Shown here: positions 1-9,284 of the stretch, in pieces
How positions within the stretch are numbered: the stretch's first letter is position 1
Layout of the letters: each line of letters opens with the position of its first letter
Notes under the pieces: generated by a model
What the model saw: the letters and a program-made list of their open reading frames with translations, nothing else
The model's database searches: none
What the model was told of the DNA's origin: nothing
NCBI RefSeq assembly: GCF_014863585.1
Contig: NZ_CP062253.1
Span: 956,501 to 1,020,500 of the forward strand
Origin: Pseudomonas gozinkensis
GTDB lineage: Bacteria > Pseudomonadota > Gammaproteobacteria > Pseudomonadales > Pseudomonadaceae
Length of the DNA stretch: 64,000 nt
Direction of reading: 5' to 3'
Made by a program: the position numbers and the translations under genes

Positions 1-267
1 GTGGGGTTTGCCGTCGCATGCGTGATATTTCAGGCTTTGGTGCTGGTACAGGCCGAGGGCCTTGCCAGTCTATGGCGGGATTTTCGCGGGCAAGTGTTGC
101 TGATGGCGTTGTATGCGTGTGCGATGTCTGTCGCAGTGCGTGTCGGCTGGCCGGGTGCGCAGCGCTGGCAGGTGTTCAGCTTTCTTGTGTTGGGTTTTTC
201 CGGGTTGGTGCTGGTGTTGCAGCCGGTGCCGGGATGGAGTGGCAGGGTGCGCGAAGCACACCCTTGA
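1..267 (+). CDS. C-terminal part of a small membrane protein (probable DUF4149 family), cut by the window edge
   Basis: The last 88 codons of a gene whose beginning lies outside the window; the GTG at base 1 is not taken as a real start. The visible part has two or three hydrophobic segments (about residues 1-18, 33-48 and 56-75) separated by short basic turns, so it is an inner-membrane protein. In pseudomonads the gene between greA and the convergent yhbY is a small DUF4149 membrane protein of unknown role, and position and hydropathy fit it. The family name rests on synteny rather than on a diagnostic motif. It ends 9 bases before the stop codon of the convergent yhbY. Confidence 0.5.
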   Translation: MGFAVACVIFQALVLVQAEGLASLWRDFRGQVLLMALYACAMSVAVRVGWPGAQRWQVFSFLVLGFSGLVLVLQPVPGWSGRVREAHP

Positions 268-276
268 CCCTTGCCA

Positions 277-585
277 TCACTTGAAGCGATGGACGTTCGA
301 CAGCTGCTTGTTGACGCTGAAGTTCTTGCGGTAAATCAGTGCCATTTTGCCGATGACTTGAACCAGATCGGCCTTGCCGACCTTGCACAGCTCTGCAACG
401 GACGCCAGACGCGCCTCGCGATCAAGGATGTTGAGCTTGATCTTGATCAGCTCGTGATCTGCCAATGCGCGTTCGAGTTCGGCTAAAACACCCTCAGTCA
501 AACCGTTGTCAGCCACAGTCAGAACTGGTTTCAGGTGGTGGCCAATGGATTTGTACTGTTTCTTCTGCTCTGGAGTGAGCGGCAT
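277..585 (-). CDS. yhbY: YhbY-family RNA-binding protein (CRM domain)
   Basis: 102 residues, the normal length for the single-CRM-domain YhbY protein, which binds pre-50S ribosomal particles. The family pattern is clear: an N-terminal LTPEQKKQYKSIGHHLKPV segment, the glycine-containing VLTVADNGLTEGVLAELERAL stretch (read in two pieces) and a C-terminal VQVIGKMALIYRKN strand-helix. It is divergent from rlmE, with about 100 bases between the two starts, so the two ribosome-maturation genes probably share a promoter region. An AAAGGG about 10 bases upstream is a plausible ribosome binding site. Function is inferred from the family. Confidence 0.93.
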   Translation of the reverse strand: MPLTPEQKKQYKSIGHHLKPVLTVADNGLTEGVLAELERALADHELIKIKLNILDREARLASVAELCKVGKADLVQVIGKMALIYRKNFSVNKQLSNVHRFK

Positions 586-686
586 AATCTGACCCTTTCG
601 TCTGGATTCTGTAAAATGGCGGCCATTTTACCCGAGGGCTCGTGGATCCGCCCAATTAATCACGACCCTAATCAACGAGGTGCCCA

Positions 687-1316
687 ATGGCGCGTTCCAA
701 GACAAGCCTTGGTTGGCTGAAAAGACATGTCAATGACCCCTATGTGAAGCAGGCGCAGAAGGACGGTTACCGTTCGCGTGCGAGTTACAAGCTTCTGGAA
801 GTCCAGGAAAAATACAAACTGATCCGCCCGGGCATGAGCGTCGTCGACCTCGGCGCGGCGCCCGGCGGCTGGTCGCAGGTCACCAGTCGGTTGATCGGTG
901 GTCAGGGGCGTCTGATCGCTTCGGACATCCTGGAAATGGACAGCATTCCGGACGTGACTTTCATTCAGGGTGACTTCACTCAGGACGAAGTGCTTGCCCG
1001 GATCCTCGAAGCCGTAGGTAATTCGCAGGTGGACCTTGTGATTTCCGATATGGCCCCCAATATGAGTGGTACGCCCGAAGTGGACATGCCCAAAGCCATG
1101 TTCCTTTGCGAGTTGGCGCTTGATCTGGCAGAGCGGATACTCAAGCCGGGTGGTAATTTCCTGATCAAGATTTTTCAGGGCGAGGGGTTCGATACTTACT
1201 TGAAGGACGCTCGCAAGAAGTTCGACAAGATCCAGATGATGAAGCCGGACTCCTCTCGTGGCAGCTCTCGCGAGCAATACATGCTGGCTTGGGGCTATCG
1301 CGGTCGTAGCGAGTAA
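687..1316 (+). CDS. rlmE: 23S rRNA 2'-O-methyltransferase RlmE (FtsJ/RrmJ)
   Basis: A 209-residue S-adenosylmethionine-dependent enzyme that methylates the ribose of U2552 in the 23S A-loop, late in 50S assembly. The SAM-binding motif [14 protein letters not shown] is present. The catalytic K-D-K-E tetrad can be placed at K35, D121, K161 and E196, a constant three less than the E. coli numbering. An ACGAGG ribosome binding site precedes the ATG. The gene lies directly upstream of ftsH, as in E. coli, with a 193-base gap. Nothing is missing or unusual. Confidence 0.97.
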   Translation: MARSKTSLGWLKRHVNDPYVKQAQKDGYRSRASYKLLEVQEKYKLIRPGMSVVDLGAAPGGWSQVTSRLIGGQGRLIASDILEMDSIPDVTFIQGDFTQDEVLARILEAVGNSQVDLVISDMAPNMSGTPEVDMPKAMFLCELALDLAERILKPGGNFLIKIFQGEGFDTYLKDARKKFDKIQMMKPDSSRGSSREQYMLAWGYRGRSE

Positions 1317-1509
1317 AACGAGGTTTTTTGGCGGGGTGATAGGTTTTTCGTATTTCGCCCCGCGTGCATAAGCGAATATTGTGTAGAAAGTGTTTCACAA
1401 AGGGTTACAGACGGCGCCTGCCAGAGCTGTAGGTAATGTAGTAAGTTAGGCCGGTGAATATCATGCGAAGCGCGCGCCAGTAGCGGAGCTTGCTTCAGAG
1501 GGTAGTTAA

Positions 1510-3426
1510 TTGAACGATATGGCAAAGAATCTGATCCTGTGGTTGATCATCGCGGCTGTCCTGGTGACGGTGATGAACAACTTCTCCAGCCCTAACGAGC
1601 CGCAGACCCTCAACTATTCCGACTTCATCCAGCAGGTCAAGGATGGCAAGGTCGAGCGCGTGGCCGTCGACGGCTACGTGATTACCGGCAAACGCAACGA
1701 TGGCGACAGCTTCAAGACCATTCGTCCGGCAATCCAGGACAATGGCCTGATCGGCGATCTGGTCGACAACCACGTTGTGGTCGAGGGCAAGCAGCCTGAG
1801 CAGCAAAGCATCTGGACCCAGCTTCTGGTAGCCAGCTTCCCGATCCTGGTGATCATCGCGGTGTTCATGTTCTTCATGCGCCAGATGCAGGGCGGTGCGG
1901 GCGGCAAGGGCGGGCCGATGAGCTTTGGCAAGAGCAAGGCGCGTCTGCTGTCCGAAGATCAGGTGAAAACCACCCTGGCTGACGTTGCCGGTTGCGACGA
2001 AGCCAAGGAAGAAGTGGGCGAACTGGTCGAATTCCTCCGTGATCCGGGCAAATTCCAGCGCCTGGGTGGCCGCATTCCTCGCGGCGTGCTGATGGTTGGT
2101 CCTCCGGGTACCGGTAAAACCTTGCTGGCCAAGGCAATTGCCGGCGAAGCCAAGGTGCCGTTCTTCACCATTTCCGGTTCCGACTTCGTTGAAATGTTTG
2201 TCGGTGTCGGTGCCAGCCGTGTTCGTGACATGTTCGAGCAGGCCAAGAAACACGCTCCGTGCATTATCTTCATCGACGAGATCGACGCCGTTGGTCGCCA
2301 TCGTGGTGCCGGCATGGGCGGCGGTCACGACGAGCGCGAACAGACTCTCAACCAGTTGCTGGTCGAGATGGATGGTTTCGAAATGAATGACGGCATCATC
2401 GTCATCGCCGCGACCAACCGTCCTGACGTGCTGGACCCTGCGTTGCTGCGTCCTGGCCGTTTCGACCGTCAGGTGGTGGTGGGTCTGCCGGACATCCGTG
2501 GTCGCGAGCAGATCCTCAAGGTTCACATGCGTAAAGTGCCAATGGGTGACGACGTTGCTCCGGCCGTTATCGCACGTGGTACTCCGGGCTTCTCCGGTGC
2601 CGATCTGGCGAACCTGGTCAACGAGGCTTCGCTGTTCGCTGCCCGTGCCGGCAAGCGCATCGTCGAAATGAAAGAATTCGAACTGGCCAAAGACAAGATC
2701 ATGATGGGCGCCGAGCGCAAATCCATGGTCATGTCCGAGAAGGAAAAGCAGAACACCGCTTATCACGAAGCAGGCCACGCTATCGTTGGTCGCGTCGTGC
2801 CCGAGCATGATCCGGTCTACAAGGTGTCGATCATCCCGCGCGGTCGTGCGCTGGGTGTGACCATGTTCCTGCCGGAAGAAGATCGTTACAGCCTGTCCAA
2901 GCGTGCGCTGATCAGTCAGATCTGCTCGCTGTACGGCGGTCGTATTGCTGAAGAAATGACGTTGGGCTTTGACGGTGTGACCACTGGTGCCTCCAACGAC
3001 ATCATGCGTGCGAGTCAGATTGCGCGAAACATGGTGACCAAGTGGGGCCTGTCGGAAAAACTCGGTCCGTTGATGTACGCCGAAGAAGAGGGTGAAGTAT
3101 TCCTCGGTCGCGGCGGTGGCGGTCAGAATGCAAGCTTCTCCGGTGAGACAGCCAAGCTGATCGACTCCGAAGTGCGCAGCATCATTGATCAGTGCTACGG
3201 CACGGCCAAGCAGATCCTTACGGACAATCGCGACAAGCTCGATGCCATGGCGGATGCCTTGATGAAGTACGAGACGATTGACGCCGAACAGATTGACGAC
3301 ATTATGGCCGGTCGTACACCTCGCGAGCCTCGCGACTGGTCGGGTGGCACCGGTACTGGTACGCCTCCTGTCATTCAGGGCGAGCGTCCGGAAACACCGA
3401 TTGGCGGTCCGGCTGCCGACGTTTAA
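1510..3426 (+). CDS. ftsH: ATP-dependent zinc metalloprotease FtsH
   Basis: Membrane-anchored AAA+ protease that extracts and degrades membrane and short-lived cytoplasmic proteins. Two N-terminal membrane segments (about residues 4-24 and 98-118) flank a periplasmic domain. The AAA module has Walker A GPPGTGKT at about residue 197, Walker B IIFIDEID and a second region of homology. The zinc site H-E-A-G-H begins at His419. The reading frame begins with TTG at 1510, eight bases after GAGGG; the alternative ATG at 1519 corresponds to the MAKNLILW start seen in E. coli but is 17 bases from the same ribosome binding site, so TTG is preferred. 638 residues is normal length. Confidence 0.97.
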   Translation: MNDMAKNLILWLIIAAVLVTVMNNFSSPNEPQTLNYSDFIQQVKDGKVERVAVDGYVITGKRNDGDSFKTIRPAIQDNGLIGDLVDNHVVVEGKQPEQQSIWTQLLVASFPILVIIAVFMFFMRQMQGGAGGKGGPMSFGKSKARLLSEDQVKTTLADVAGCDEAKEEVGELVEFLRDPGKFQRLGGRIPRGVLMVGPPGTGKTLLAKAIAGEAKVPFFTISGSDFVEMFVGVGASRVRDMFEQAKKHAPCIIFIDEIDAVGRHRGAGMGGGHDEREQTLNQLLVEMDGFEMNDGIIVIAATNRPDVLDPALLRPGRFDRQVVVGLPDIRGREQILKVHMRKVPMGDDVAPAVIARGTPGFSGADLANLVNEASLFAARAGKRIVEMKEFELAKDKIMMGAERKSMVMSEKEKQNTAYHEAGHAIVGRVVPEHDPVYKVSIIPRGRALGVTMFLPEEDRYSLSKRALISQICSLYGGRIAEEMTLGFDGVTTGASNDIMRASQIARNMVTKWGLSEKLGPLMYAEEEGEVFLGRGGGGQNASFSGETAKLIDSEVRSIIDQCYGTAKQILTDNRDKLDAMADALMKYETIDAEQIDDIMAGRTPREPRDWSGGTGTGTPPVIQGERPETPIGGPAADV

Positions 3427-3434
3427 GGTTTGAA

Positions 3435-4286
3435 ATGACTTCTGTACAGTCCCTGACCCGGTTGCCTTGCGGCAACCGGGTTCTTGATTTGGCCCGGACG
3501 CATGTCATGGGCATTCTCAATGTCACTCCCGATTCCTTTTCCGACGGTGGCCGATACAGCCAGCGCGATGCGGCCTTGCGTCATGCCGAAGCCATGGTTG
3601 CGGCGGGTGCGACACTGATCGATGTGGGTGGGGAGTCGACCCGGCCAGGCGCGCGGGCGGTTTCTCCTTTGGAGGAGCTGGAGCGTGTCGCTCCCATCGT
3701 CGAGCTGATCAACCGCGAACTGGATGTAGTCATATCGGTCGATACCTCCACCCCGGCGGTCATGCGCGAAACGGCGCGGCTGGGTGCTGGCTTGATCAAT
3801 GATGTTCGTTCGCTGCGGCGGGATGGCGCGCTGGATGCTGCTGCTGCCACCGGTTTGCCTGTGTGTCTCATGCATATGCTCGGCGAGCCTGGAGATATGC
3901 AGGATGACCCGCGTTATCAGGATGTCACCCGGGAAGTGGGTGAGTTTCTTGCCGAACGCATGGCTCAATGTGAGGTGGCAGGCATTCCAGCCGAGCGGGT
4001 CATTCTCGATCCGGGCTTCGGCTTCGCCAAAACCCTGCAGCACAATCTAAGCTTGTTCAAGCATATGGAAGCCCTGCATGCGCTGGGGCGGCCACTGTTG
4101 GTGGGTGTTTCGCGCAAAAGCATGATCGGCCATGCTTTGAATCGCCCGGTGGGCGAGCGTCTATACGGTGGTTTGGCACTGGCTGCACTGGCGTCGGTGA
4201 AAGGTGCGCGTATATTGCGCGTCCATGATGTGGCGGAAACGGTGGACGTGGTGCGAATGCTCGCGGCCGTGGAATCAGCCGAATAA
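3435..4286 (+). CDS. folP: Dihydropteroate synthase
   Basis: 283 residues. Joins 7,8-dihydropterin pyrophosphate and p-aminobenzoate in folate synthesis; it is the sulfonamide target. Pterin-binding signatures are visible: [15 protein letters not shown] near the N-terminus, [14 protein letters not shown], and a C-terminal [15 protein letters not shown]. It starts 8 bases after the ftsH stop and is followed after 16 bases by glmM, giving the conserved ftsH-folP-glmM operon order. No truncation or unusual insert. Confidence 0.96.
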   Translation: MTSVQSLTRLPCGNRVLDLARTHVMGILNVTPDSFSDGGRYSQRDAALRHAEAMVAAGATLIDVGGESTRPGARAVSPLEELERVAPIVELINRELDVVISVDTSTPAVMRETARLGAGLINDVRSLRRDGALDAAAATGLPVCLMHMLGEPGDMQDDPRYQDVTREVGEFLAERMAQCEVAGIPAERVILDPGFGFAKTLQHNLSLFKHMEALHALGRPLLVGVSRKSMIGHALNRPVGERLYGGLALAALASVKGARILRVHDVAETVDVVRMLAAVESAE

Positions 4287-4302
4287 GAATGATGGAGCAC
4301 TT

Positions 4303-5640
4303 ATGAGCAAGAAATACTTTGGTACTGACGGCATTCGTGGTCGTGTCGGGGAATACCCGATTACTCCTGACTTCATGCTCAAGCTCGGCTGGGCTGCCGG
4401 TATGGCCTTTCGCAAGATGGGCGCCTGCAAGGTGCTGGTCGGCAAGGACACGCGGATTTCCGGCTACATGTTCGAATCGGCACTTGAGGCCGGCCTGACA
4501 TCCGCGGGTGCTGATGTGATGCTGCTCGGCCCGATGCCGACTCCGGCCATCGCCTATCTGTCGCGTACGTTCCAGGCTGAGGCCGGGATCGTGATCAGCG
4601 CATCGCACAATCCGCATGACGATAACGGCATCAAGTTTTTCTCCGGTAAGGGCACCAAGCTGCCTGATGAGCTGGAGCTGATGATCGAAGAATTGCTCGA
4701 TACGCCAATGACCGTTGTCGAGTCGAGCAAGATCGGCAAGGTGTCGCGAATCAATGACGCGTCCGGTCGCTATATCGAGTTCTGCAAGAGCTCTGTGCCG
4801 ACCGGCACCAGTTTCTCGGGCTTGAAGATTGTCATCGACTGCGCACACGGTGCCACCTATAAGGTTGCTCCGAGTGTTTTCCGTGAGCTGGGCGCCGAGG
4901 TCGTTGTTTTGTCGGCTCAGCCTAACGGCCTGAACATCAATGACAACTGTGGCTCCACGCACATGGGGCAATTGCAGGCGGCGGTGTTGTCCGAGCATGC
5001 GGATCTGGGTATCGCTTTCGATGGCGATGGTGATCGGGTGCTGATGGTCGATCACACTGGTGCGATTGTCGATGGTGACGAGCTGCTGTACATCATTGCG
5101 CGCGATCTGCATGGGCGCGGCAAGTTGCAGGGCGGTGTGGTCGGTACCTTGATGAGTAACCTCGGGCTTGAGCTCGCGCTCGCAGATCTGGGTATTCCTT
5201 TCGTGCGTGCCAATGTCGGTGACCGCTATGTGATCGCCGAACTGCTGGAGCGTAACTGGCTGGTGGGGGGGGAAAATTCGGGGCATGTCGTGTGCTTCAA
5301 TCACACCACCACGGGTGATGCGATCATCGCGGCTTTGCAGGTGCTGATGGCGCTGAAGACGCGTAACGAGGGGCTTGCTCAAACTCGCCAGGCGTTGCGC
5401 AAGTGTCCGCAGGTGCTGATCAACGTGCGTTTCGGTGGGGGCGAAAGCCCGCTGGAACACCCGGCTGTCAAGGAAGCGAGTGCGCGCGTAACCCAGGCGA
5501 TGGCGGGTCGTGGTCGTGTGCTTTTGCGCAAGTCCGGGACAGAGCCTCTGGTGCGTGTGATGGTCGAAGGCGAGGACGAAACCCAGGTTCGTGGCTATGC
5601 CGAAGAACTGGCAAAACTGGTAACTGAAGTTTCTGCCTGA
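4303..5640 (+). CDS. glmM: Phosphoglucosamine mutase
   Basis: 445 residues. Interconverts glucosamine-6-phosphate and glucosamine-1-phosphate on the way to UDP-GlcNAc, feeding peptidoglycan and LPS. The phosphoserine loop [11 protein letters not shown] places the catalytic serine at Ser101. The metal-binding loop FDGDGDR and the C-terminal phosphate-binding [12 protein letters not shown] are intact. The frame is open further upstream, inside folP, but ATG 4303 is chosen because a GATGGAGC ribosome binding site lies just before it and the protein then begins [13 protein letters not shown] as family members do. Confidence 0.97.
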   Translation: MSKKYFGTDGIRGRVGEYPITPDFMLKLGWAAGMAFRKMGACKVLVGKDTRISGYMFESALEAGLTSAGADVMLLGPMPTPAIAYLSRTFQAEAGIVISASHNPHDDNGIKFFSGKGTKLPDELELMIEELLDTPMTVVESSKIGKVSRINDASGRYIEFCKSSVPTGTSFSGLKIVIDCAHGATYKVAPSVFRELGAEVVVLSAQPNGLNINDNCGSTHMGQLQAAVLSEHADLGIAFDGDGDRVLMVDHTGAIVDGDELLYIIARDLHGRGKLQGGVVGTLMSNLGLELALADLGIPFVRANVGDRYVIAELLERNWLVGGENSGHVVCFNHTTTGDAIIAALQVLMALKTRNEGLAQTRQALRKCPQVLINVRFGGGESPLEHPAVKEASARVTQAMAGRGRVLLRKSGTEPLVRVMVEGEDETQVRGYAEELAKLVTEVSA

Positions 5641-5705
5641 TTCGGCTTGCCAGCCATGATTGTGTTGGGTAACATCTGCGCCCACTTTGACCGACGAGGT
5701 ACAGC

Positions 5706-6461
5706 ATGCGTCGCCCTATGGTAGCTGGTAACTGGAAGATGCACGGTACCCGCGCCAGCGTCGCTGAGCTGATCAACGGCCTTCGTCATCTGGCCTTGCC
5801 AAGCGGTGTTGATGTCGCGGTATTCCCGCCTTGCTTGTATATCAATCAAGTGATTGATGGCTTGAAAGGTAAGTCGATTTCGGTCGGTGCGCAGAACTCT
5901 GCGGTGGAATCCATGCAGGGTGCGTTGACGGGCGAGATTGCGCCGAGTCAGTTGGTGGATGCAGGTTGTTCCCTGGTGCTTGTCGGGCACTCCGAACGCC
6001 GCCAGATCATGGGTGAGCGAGACGGAATGCTGAATCGCAAGTTCGCAGCGGCACAGGCATGTGGCTTGATTCCGGTGTTGTGCGTAGGGGAAACCCTGGA
6101 GCAGCGTGAAGCCGGAAAGACTCTTGAGGTTGTCGGGCGTCAGCTGGGCAGCATCATCGAGGAGCTGGGTGTCGGTGCTTTTGCCAACGCAGTGATCGCT
6201 TACGAGCCGGTCTGGGCGATTGGCACCGGGCTGACTGCAACGCCGCAGCAGGCTCAGGATGTGCATAAGGCCATTCGCGAGCAGTTGGCGGCAGAGAATT
6301 CTGAAGTGGCACGAGGTGTGCGGCTTCTATACGGCGGCAGCGTGAAGGCGGCCAATGCGGTCGAACTGTTCGGCATGCCGGATATCGATGGGGGGCTCAT
6401 TGGTGGAGCTTCCCTGAATGCAGATGAGTTCGGTGCGATTTGTCGCGCCGCGGGAAACTGA
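5706..6461 (+). CDS. tpiA: Triosephosphate isomerase
   Basis: 251 residues, an eight-stranded TIM barrel that interconverts dihydroxyacetone phosphate and glyceraldehyde-3-phosphate. The catalytic residues fall at the canonical positions: Lys11 (GNWKMHG), His95 (VGHSERR) and Glu167 ([11 protein letters not shown]). Phosphate-binding GGSVKAAN is near the C-terminus. A GACGAGGT ribosome binding site precedes the ATG. The stop codon is 4 bases before the secG start, so the two are probably translated from one transcript. Confidence 0.97.
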   Translation: MRRPMVAGNWKMHGTRASVAELINGLRHLALPSGVDVAVFPPCLYINQVIDGLKGKSISVGAQNSAVESMQGALTGEIAPSQLVDAGCSLVLVGHSERRQIMGERDGMLNRKFAAAQACGLIPVLCVGETLEQREAGKTLEVVGRQLGSIIEELGVGAFANAVIAYEPVWAIGTGLTATPQQAQDVHKAIREQLAAENSEVARGVRLLYGGSVKAANAVELFGMPDIDGGLIGGASLNADEFGAICRAAGN

Positions 6462-6465
6462 AAAA

Positions 6466-6849
6466 ATGCTGGAAACAGTCGTAGTCGTTTTTCATCTGCT
6501 GGGTGCATTGGGCGTAGTTGCTCTGGTTTTGCTGCAGCAGGGTAAAGGTGCGGACGCTGGCGCGTCTTTCGGAGCAGGTGCTTCAAATACTGTGTTCGGA
6601 AGCCAAGGTTCCTCTACCTTTCTTAGTAAGTTTACTGCTATACTTGCCGCCGGTTTCTTCATAACCAGCTTGGGGTTAGGATACTTTGCTAAAGAGAAGG
6701 CTCATCAGCTGACTCAAGCAGGTTTGCCAAATCCGGCAGTGTTGGAAGTTCCAAAGCAACAACCGGCTTCTGATGATGTCCCGGTGCTTCAAGAGCAAAA
6801 GTCGGCTACTCCAGCGACTGACGTACCTCCAGCTCAAGAGCAGAAGTAA
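6466..6849 (+). CDS. secG: Preprotein translocase subunit SecG
   Basis: 127 residues. Small inner-membrane component of the SecYEG channel. Two membrane segments (about residues 3-23 and 51-72) flank the diagnostic cytoplasmic loop with [13 protein letters not shown] and [11 protein letters not shown]. The C-terminal tail of about 45 residues is rich in P, Q, E and K and holds two similar short units ending in QEQK. The start ATG 6466 follows the tpiA stop by 4 bases; an upstream in-frame ATG within tpiA would add a poorly conserved extension. The gene is followed at once by tRNA-Leu, as in E. coli. Confidence 0.95.
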   Translation: MLETVVVVFHLLGALGVVALVLLQQGKGADAGASFGAGASNTVFGSQGSSTFLSKFTAILAAGFFITSLGLGYFAKEKAHQLTQAGLPNPAVLEVPKQQPASDDVPVLQEQKSATPATDVPPAQEQK

Positions 6850-6871
6850 GAAGGGTTTCAAACGTAGTATT

Positions 6872-6957
6872 GCCGAGGTGGTGGAATTGGTAGACACGCA
6901 ACCTTGAGGTGGTTGTGCCCATAGGGTGTAGGGGTTCGAGTCCCCTTCTCGGTACCA
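6872..6957 (+). tRNA. tRNA-Leu (anticodon GAG)
   Basis: An 86-base class II tRNA with a long variable arm. The acceptor stem GCCGAGG pairs with TCTCGGT, the anticodon loop TTGAGGT gives GAG, the T arm contains GGTTCGAGTCC and CCA is encoded. No promoter is evident in the 22-base gap after secG, so it is probably cut from the secG transcript. Confidence 0.97.
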
Positions 6958-6969
6958 ATTAGTCAGGAG

Positions 6970-6992
6970 AGCCCGCTGTTGCGGGCTTTCTT
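6970..6992 (+). terminator. Intrinsic terminator after secG-tRNA-Leu
   Basis: Stem AGCCCGC / GCGGGCT with a TGTT loop, followed by TTTCTT. It separates tRNA-Leu from the promoter of tRNA-fMet. Confidence 0.8.
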
Positions 6993-7009
6993 GCAGGTGG
7001 AAGGTTACA

Positions 7010-7038
7010 TTGACCCTATAAGGGATCGGTCGTATACT
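7010..7038 (+). promoter_or_regulatory. Sigma-70 promoter of tRNA-fMet
   Basis: TTGACC (7010-7015) and TATACT (7033-7038) with an exact 17-base spacer, ending 16 bases before the tRNA. A GC-rich run, CCGCCCC, follows the -10 box. Confidence 0.8.
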
Positions 7039-7054
7039 TCCGCCCCAGCTTTGT

Positions 7055-7131
<77 letters not shown>

Positions 7132-7139
7132 GTTTAAGG

Positions 7140-7163
7140 AGCCCCTTTTAAGGGGCTTTTTGT
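7140..7163 (+). terminator. Intrinsic terminator after tRNA-fMet
   Basis: Stem AGCCCCTT / AAGGGGCT with a TT loop, then TTTTTG. First of three consecutive hairpins before rimP. Confidence 0.85.
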
Positions 7164-7178
7164 TAGCTGGACACTTTC

Positions 7179-7200
7179 AACGCCGCTGTTCGACGGCGTT
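7179..7200 (+). other. Hairpin between tRNA-fMet and rimP
   Basis: Stem AACGCCG / CGGCGTT around an 8-base loop, without a long T run. It lies between two stronger terminator-like hairpins and may be a processing or anti-termination element of the nusA operon leader. Confidence 0.5.
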
Positions 7201-7206
7201 TCAAGG

Positions 7207-7229
7207 ATGGGCGTTTCGCCCATTTTTTT
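7207..7229 (+). terminator. Terminator or attenuator in the rimP-nusA leader
   Basis: Stem ATGGGCG / CGCCCAT with a TTT loop and a run of T residues, about 40 bases before the rimP start. A strong terminator this close to rimP means read-through, or an attenuation point, for transcripts coming from the tRNA promoter. Confidence 0.75.
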
Positions 7230-7269
7230 ATTTTGCATAGCATGCACATACATGCACGAGGGGGTTCAG

Positions 7270-7728
7270 GTGTCGAGCAAGCTAGAAGAGTTGCAGGCCT
7301 TGCTGGCCCCGGTGGTCGTGGCCCTAGGCTATGAATGCTGGGGTATTGAGTTTTCGGCTCAAGGTCGCCACTCAATGTTGCGCGTTTATATCGATAAGGA
7401 AGGCGGCGTACTGGTGGACGATTGTGCCATCGTCAGCCGTCAGATCAGCGGTGTGCTGGATGTTGAAGATCCGATCTCCGTTGAATACACCCTTGAAGTT
7501 TCCTCGCCAGGCATGGAACGCCCACTGTTCACTCTTGAGCAGTTTGCCAAATATGTCGGTGAACAAGTGAAGATCAAGCTGCGCTCGCCTTTTGAAGGTC
7601 GACGCAACTTTCAGGGCCTTCTGCGCGGTGTAGAAGAGCAGGACGTCGTGGTGCAGGTAGATGACCATGAGTTCCTGTTGCCGATCGATATGATCGACAA
7701 GGCCAACATTATTCCCAGTTTTGACTGA
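7270..7728 (+). CDS. rimP: Ribosome maturation factor RimP
   Basis: 152 residues from GTG 7270. Acts in 30S subunit maturation. The family hallmarks [20 protein letters not shown] and [13 protein letters not shown] (each within one domain) are present, with the C-terminal SH3-like domain ending [12 protein letters not shown] is chosen because GAGGGGG lies 5 bases upstream and the product length then matches the 150-residue E. coli protein. In-frame ATG codons at 7252 and 7207 would add residues without family support, and 7207 lies inside a terminator hairpin. First gene of rimP-nusA-infB-rbfA-truB. Confidence 0.94.
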   Translation: MSSKLEELQALLAPVVVALGYECWGIEFSAQGRHSMLRVYIDKEGGVLVDDCAIVSRQISGVLDVEDPISVEYTLEVSSPGMERPLFTLEQFAKYVGEQVKIKLRSPFEGRRNFQGLLRGVEEQDVVVQVDDHEFLLPIDMIDKANIIPSFD

Positions 7729-7775
7729 GACGCGGATCCCGCGGATCCAATGGCTTGCGAAAGGCGAGGCGTACG

Positions 7776-9257
7776 ATGAGCAAAGAAGTACTGCTGGTTG
7801 TTGAGTCGGTATCCAATGAAAAGGGTGTACCGGCAAGCGTAATTTTTGAAGCGCTGGAGCTGGCTCTGGCCACTGCTACCAAAAAGCGTTTTGAAGACGA
7901 AGTTGATCTGCGTGTGGAAATCAACCGCCACACCGGTTCTTACGAAACTTTCCGTCGCTGGACGGTCGTCGAAGAGAATGATCTCGATGATCCGGCCATC
8001 GAAACCTGGCCGAGCAAGGTTGCTGAAACGCACCCTGGCGCCAAGGTTGGCGACGTCGTTGAAGAAAAGATCGAGTCCATCGAGTTCGGCCGCATCGCTG
8101 CGCAGACTGCCAAGCAGGTCATCGTGCAGAAAGTGCGCGAAGCCGAGCGCGCTCAAGTGGTTGACGCTTATCGCGAGCGCCTGGGAGAAATCATCTCCGG
8201 CACCGTGAAGAAAGTGACCCGTGACAACGTGATCGTCGACCTGGGTAATAACGCTGAAGCGTTGCTGGCCCGTGAAGACATCATCTCTCGCGAAACCTTC
8301 CGTGTTGGCGTGCGTCTGCGTGCGCTGCTCAAGGAAATCCGCACCGAGAATCGCGGCCCTCAGCTGATCCTGTCGCGTACCGCGCCGGAAATGCTGATCG
8401 AGCTGTTCCGTATCGAAGTGCCGGAAATCGCTGAAGGCCTGATCGAAGTCATGGCCGCATCCCGTGATCCGGGTTCGCGTGCCAAGATCGCTGTCCGCTC
8501 CAAGGACAAACGCATCGACCCGCAAGGCGCGTGCATCGGTATGCGCGGTTCGCGCGTCCAGGCCGTGTCGGGCGAGTTGGGTGGCGAGCGTGTCGACATC
8601 GTCCTGTGGGACGACAATCCGGCTCAGTTCGTGATCAATGCCATGTCGCCGGCAGAAGTGGCGGCCATCATCGTTGACGAAGATGCCCATGCCATGGACA
8701 TCGCCGTTGGCGCAGACAATCTGGCTCAGGCCATCGGTCGTGGTGGTCAGAACGTGCGTCTGGCGAGCCAGCTGACTGGCTGGACCCTGAACGTGATGAC
8801 CGAATCGGACATCCAGGCTAAGCAACAAGCGGAAACCGGCGACATCCTGCGCAACTTCATCGACGAGCTGGAAGTCGACGAAGAGCTGGCTCAGGTTCTG
8901 GTAGACGAAGGCTTCACCAGCCTGGAAGAGATTGCCTACGTACCGTTGGAAGAAATGCTCAACATCGACGGCTTTGACGAAGACATCGTCAACGAGCTTC
9001 GCGCTCGTGCCAAGGATCGTTTGTTGACCAAAGCCATCGCTACTGAGGAAAAGCTGGCAGACGCCCATCCGGCCGAAGACCTGCTCTCGCTTGAGGGTAT
9101 GGACAAGGATTTGGCGATGGAACTGGCGGTGCGCGGCGTAATTACCCGCGAAGACCTGGCCGAGCAGTCTATTGACGACCTGCTCGACATCGACGGCATT
9201 GACGATGATCGTGCCGGCAAGTTGATCATGGCCGCCCGAGCCCACTGGTTCGAGTAA
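7776..9257 (+). CDS. nusA: Transcription termination/antitermination factor NusA
   Basis: 493 residues. Binds RNA polymerase and controls pausing, termination and antitermination. Order of domains: N-terminal polymerase-binding domain (to about 130), S1 domain (about 131-200), two KH domains (about 230-345, with [14 protein letters not shown] and [13 protein letters not shown]), then two acidic C-terminal helix-hairpin repeats as in gammaproteobacteria (about 365-425 and 435-493). ATG 7776 with a GGCGAGGC ribosome binding site is chosen over an in-frame upstream start. It ends 27 bases before infB. Confidence 0.97.
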   Translation: MSKEVLLVVESVSNEKGVPASVIFEALELALATATKKRFEDEVDLRVEINRHTGSYETFRRWTVVEENDLDDPAIETWPSKVAETHPGAKVGDVVEEKIESIEFGRIAAQTAKQVIVQKVREAERAQVVDAYRERLGEIISGTVKKVTRDNVIVDLGNNAEALLAREDIISRETFRVGVRLRALLKEIRTENRGPQLILSRTAPEMLIELFRIEVPEIAEGLIEVMAASRDPGSRAKIAVRSKDKRIDPQGACIGMRGSRVQAVSGELGGERVDIVLWDDNPAQFVINAMSPAEVAAIIVDEDAHAMDIAVGADNLAQAIGRGGQNVRLASQLTGWTLNVMTESDIQAKQQAETGDILRNFIDELEVDEELAQVLVDEGFTSLEEIAYVPLEEMLNIDGFDEDIVNELRARAKDRLLTKAIATEEKLADAHPAEDLLSLEGMDKDLAMELAVRGVITREDLAEQSIDDLLDIDGIDDDRAGKLIMAARAHWFE

Positions 9258-9284
9258 TTAGGCGCGGCCTGAGGAGAGAAGTGC

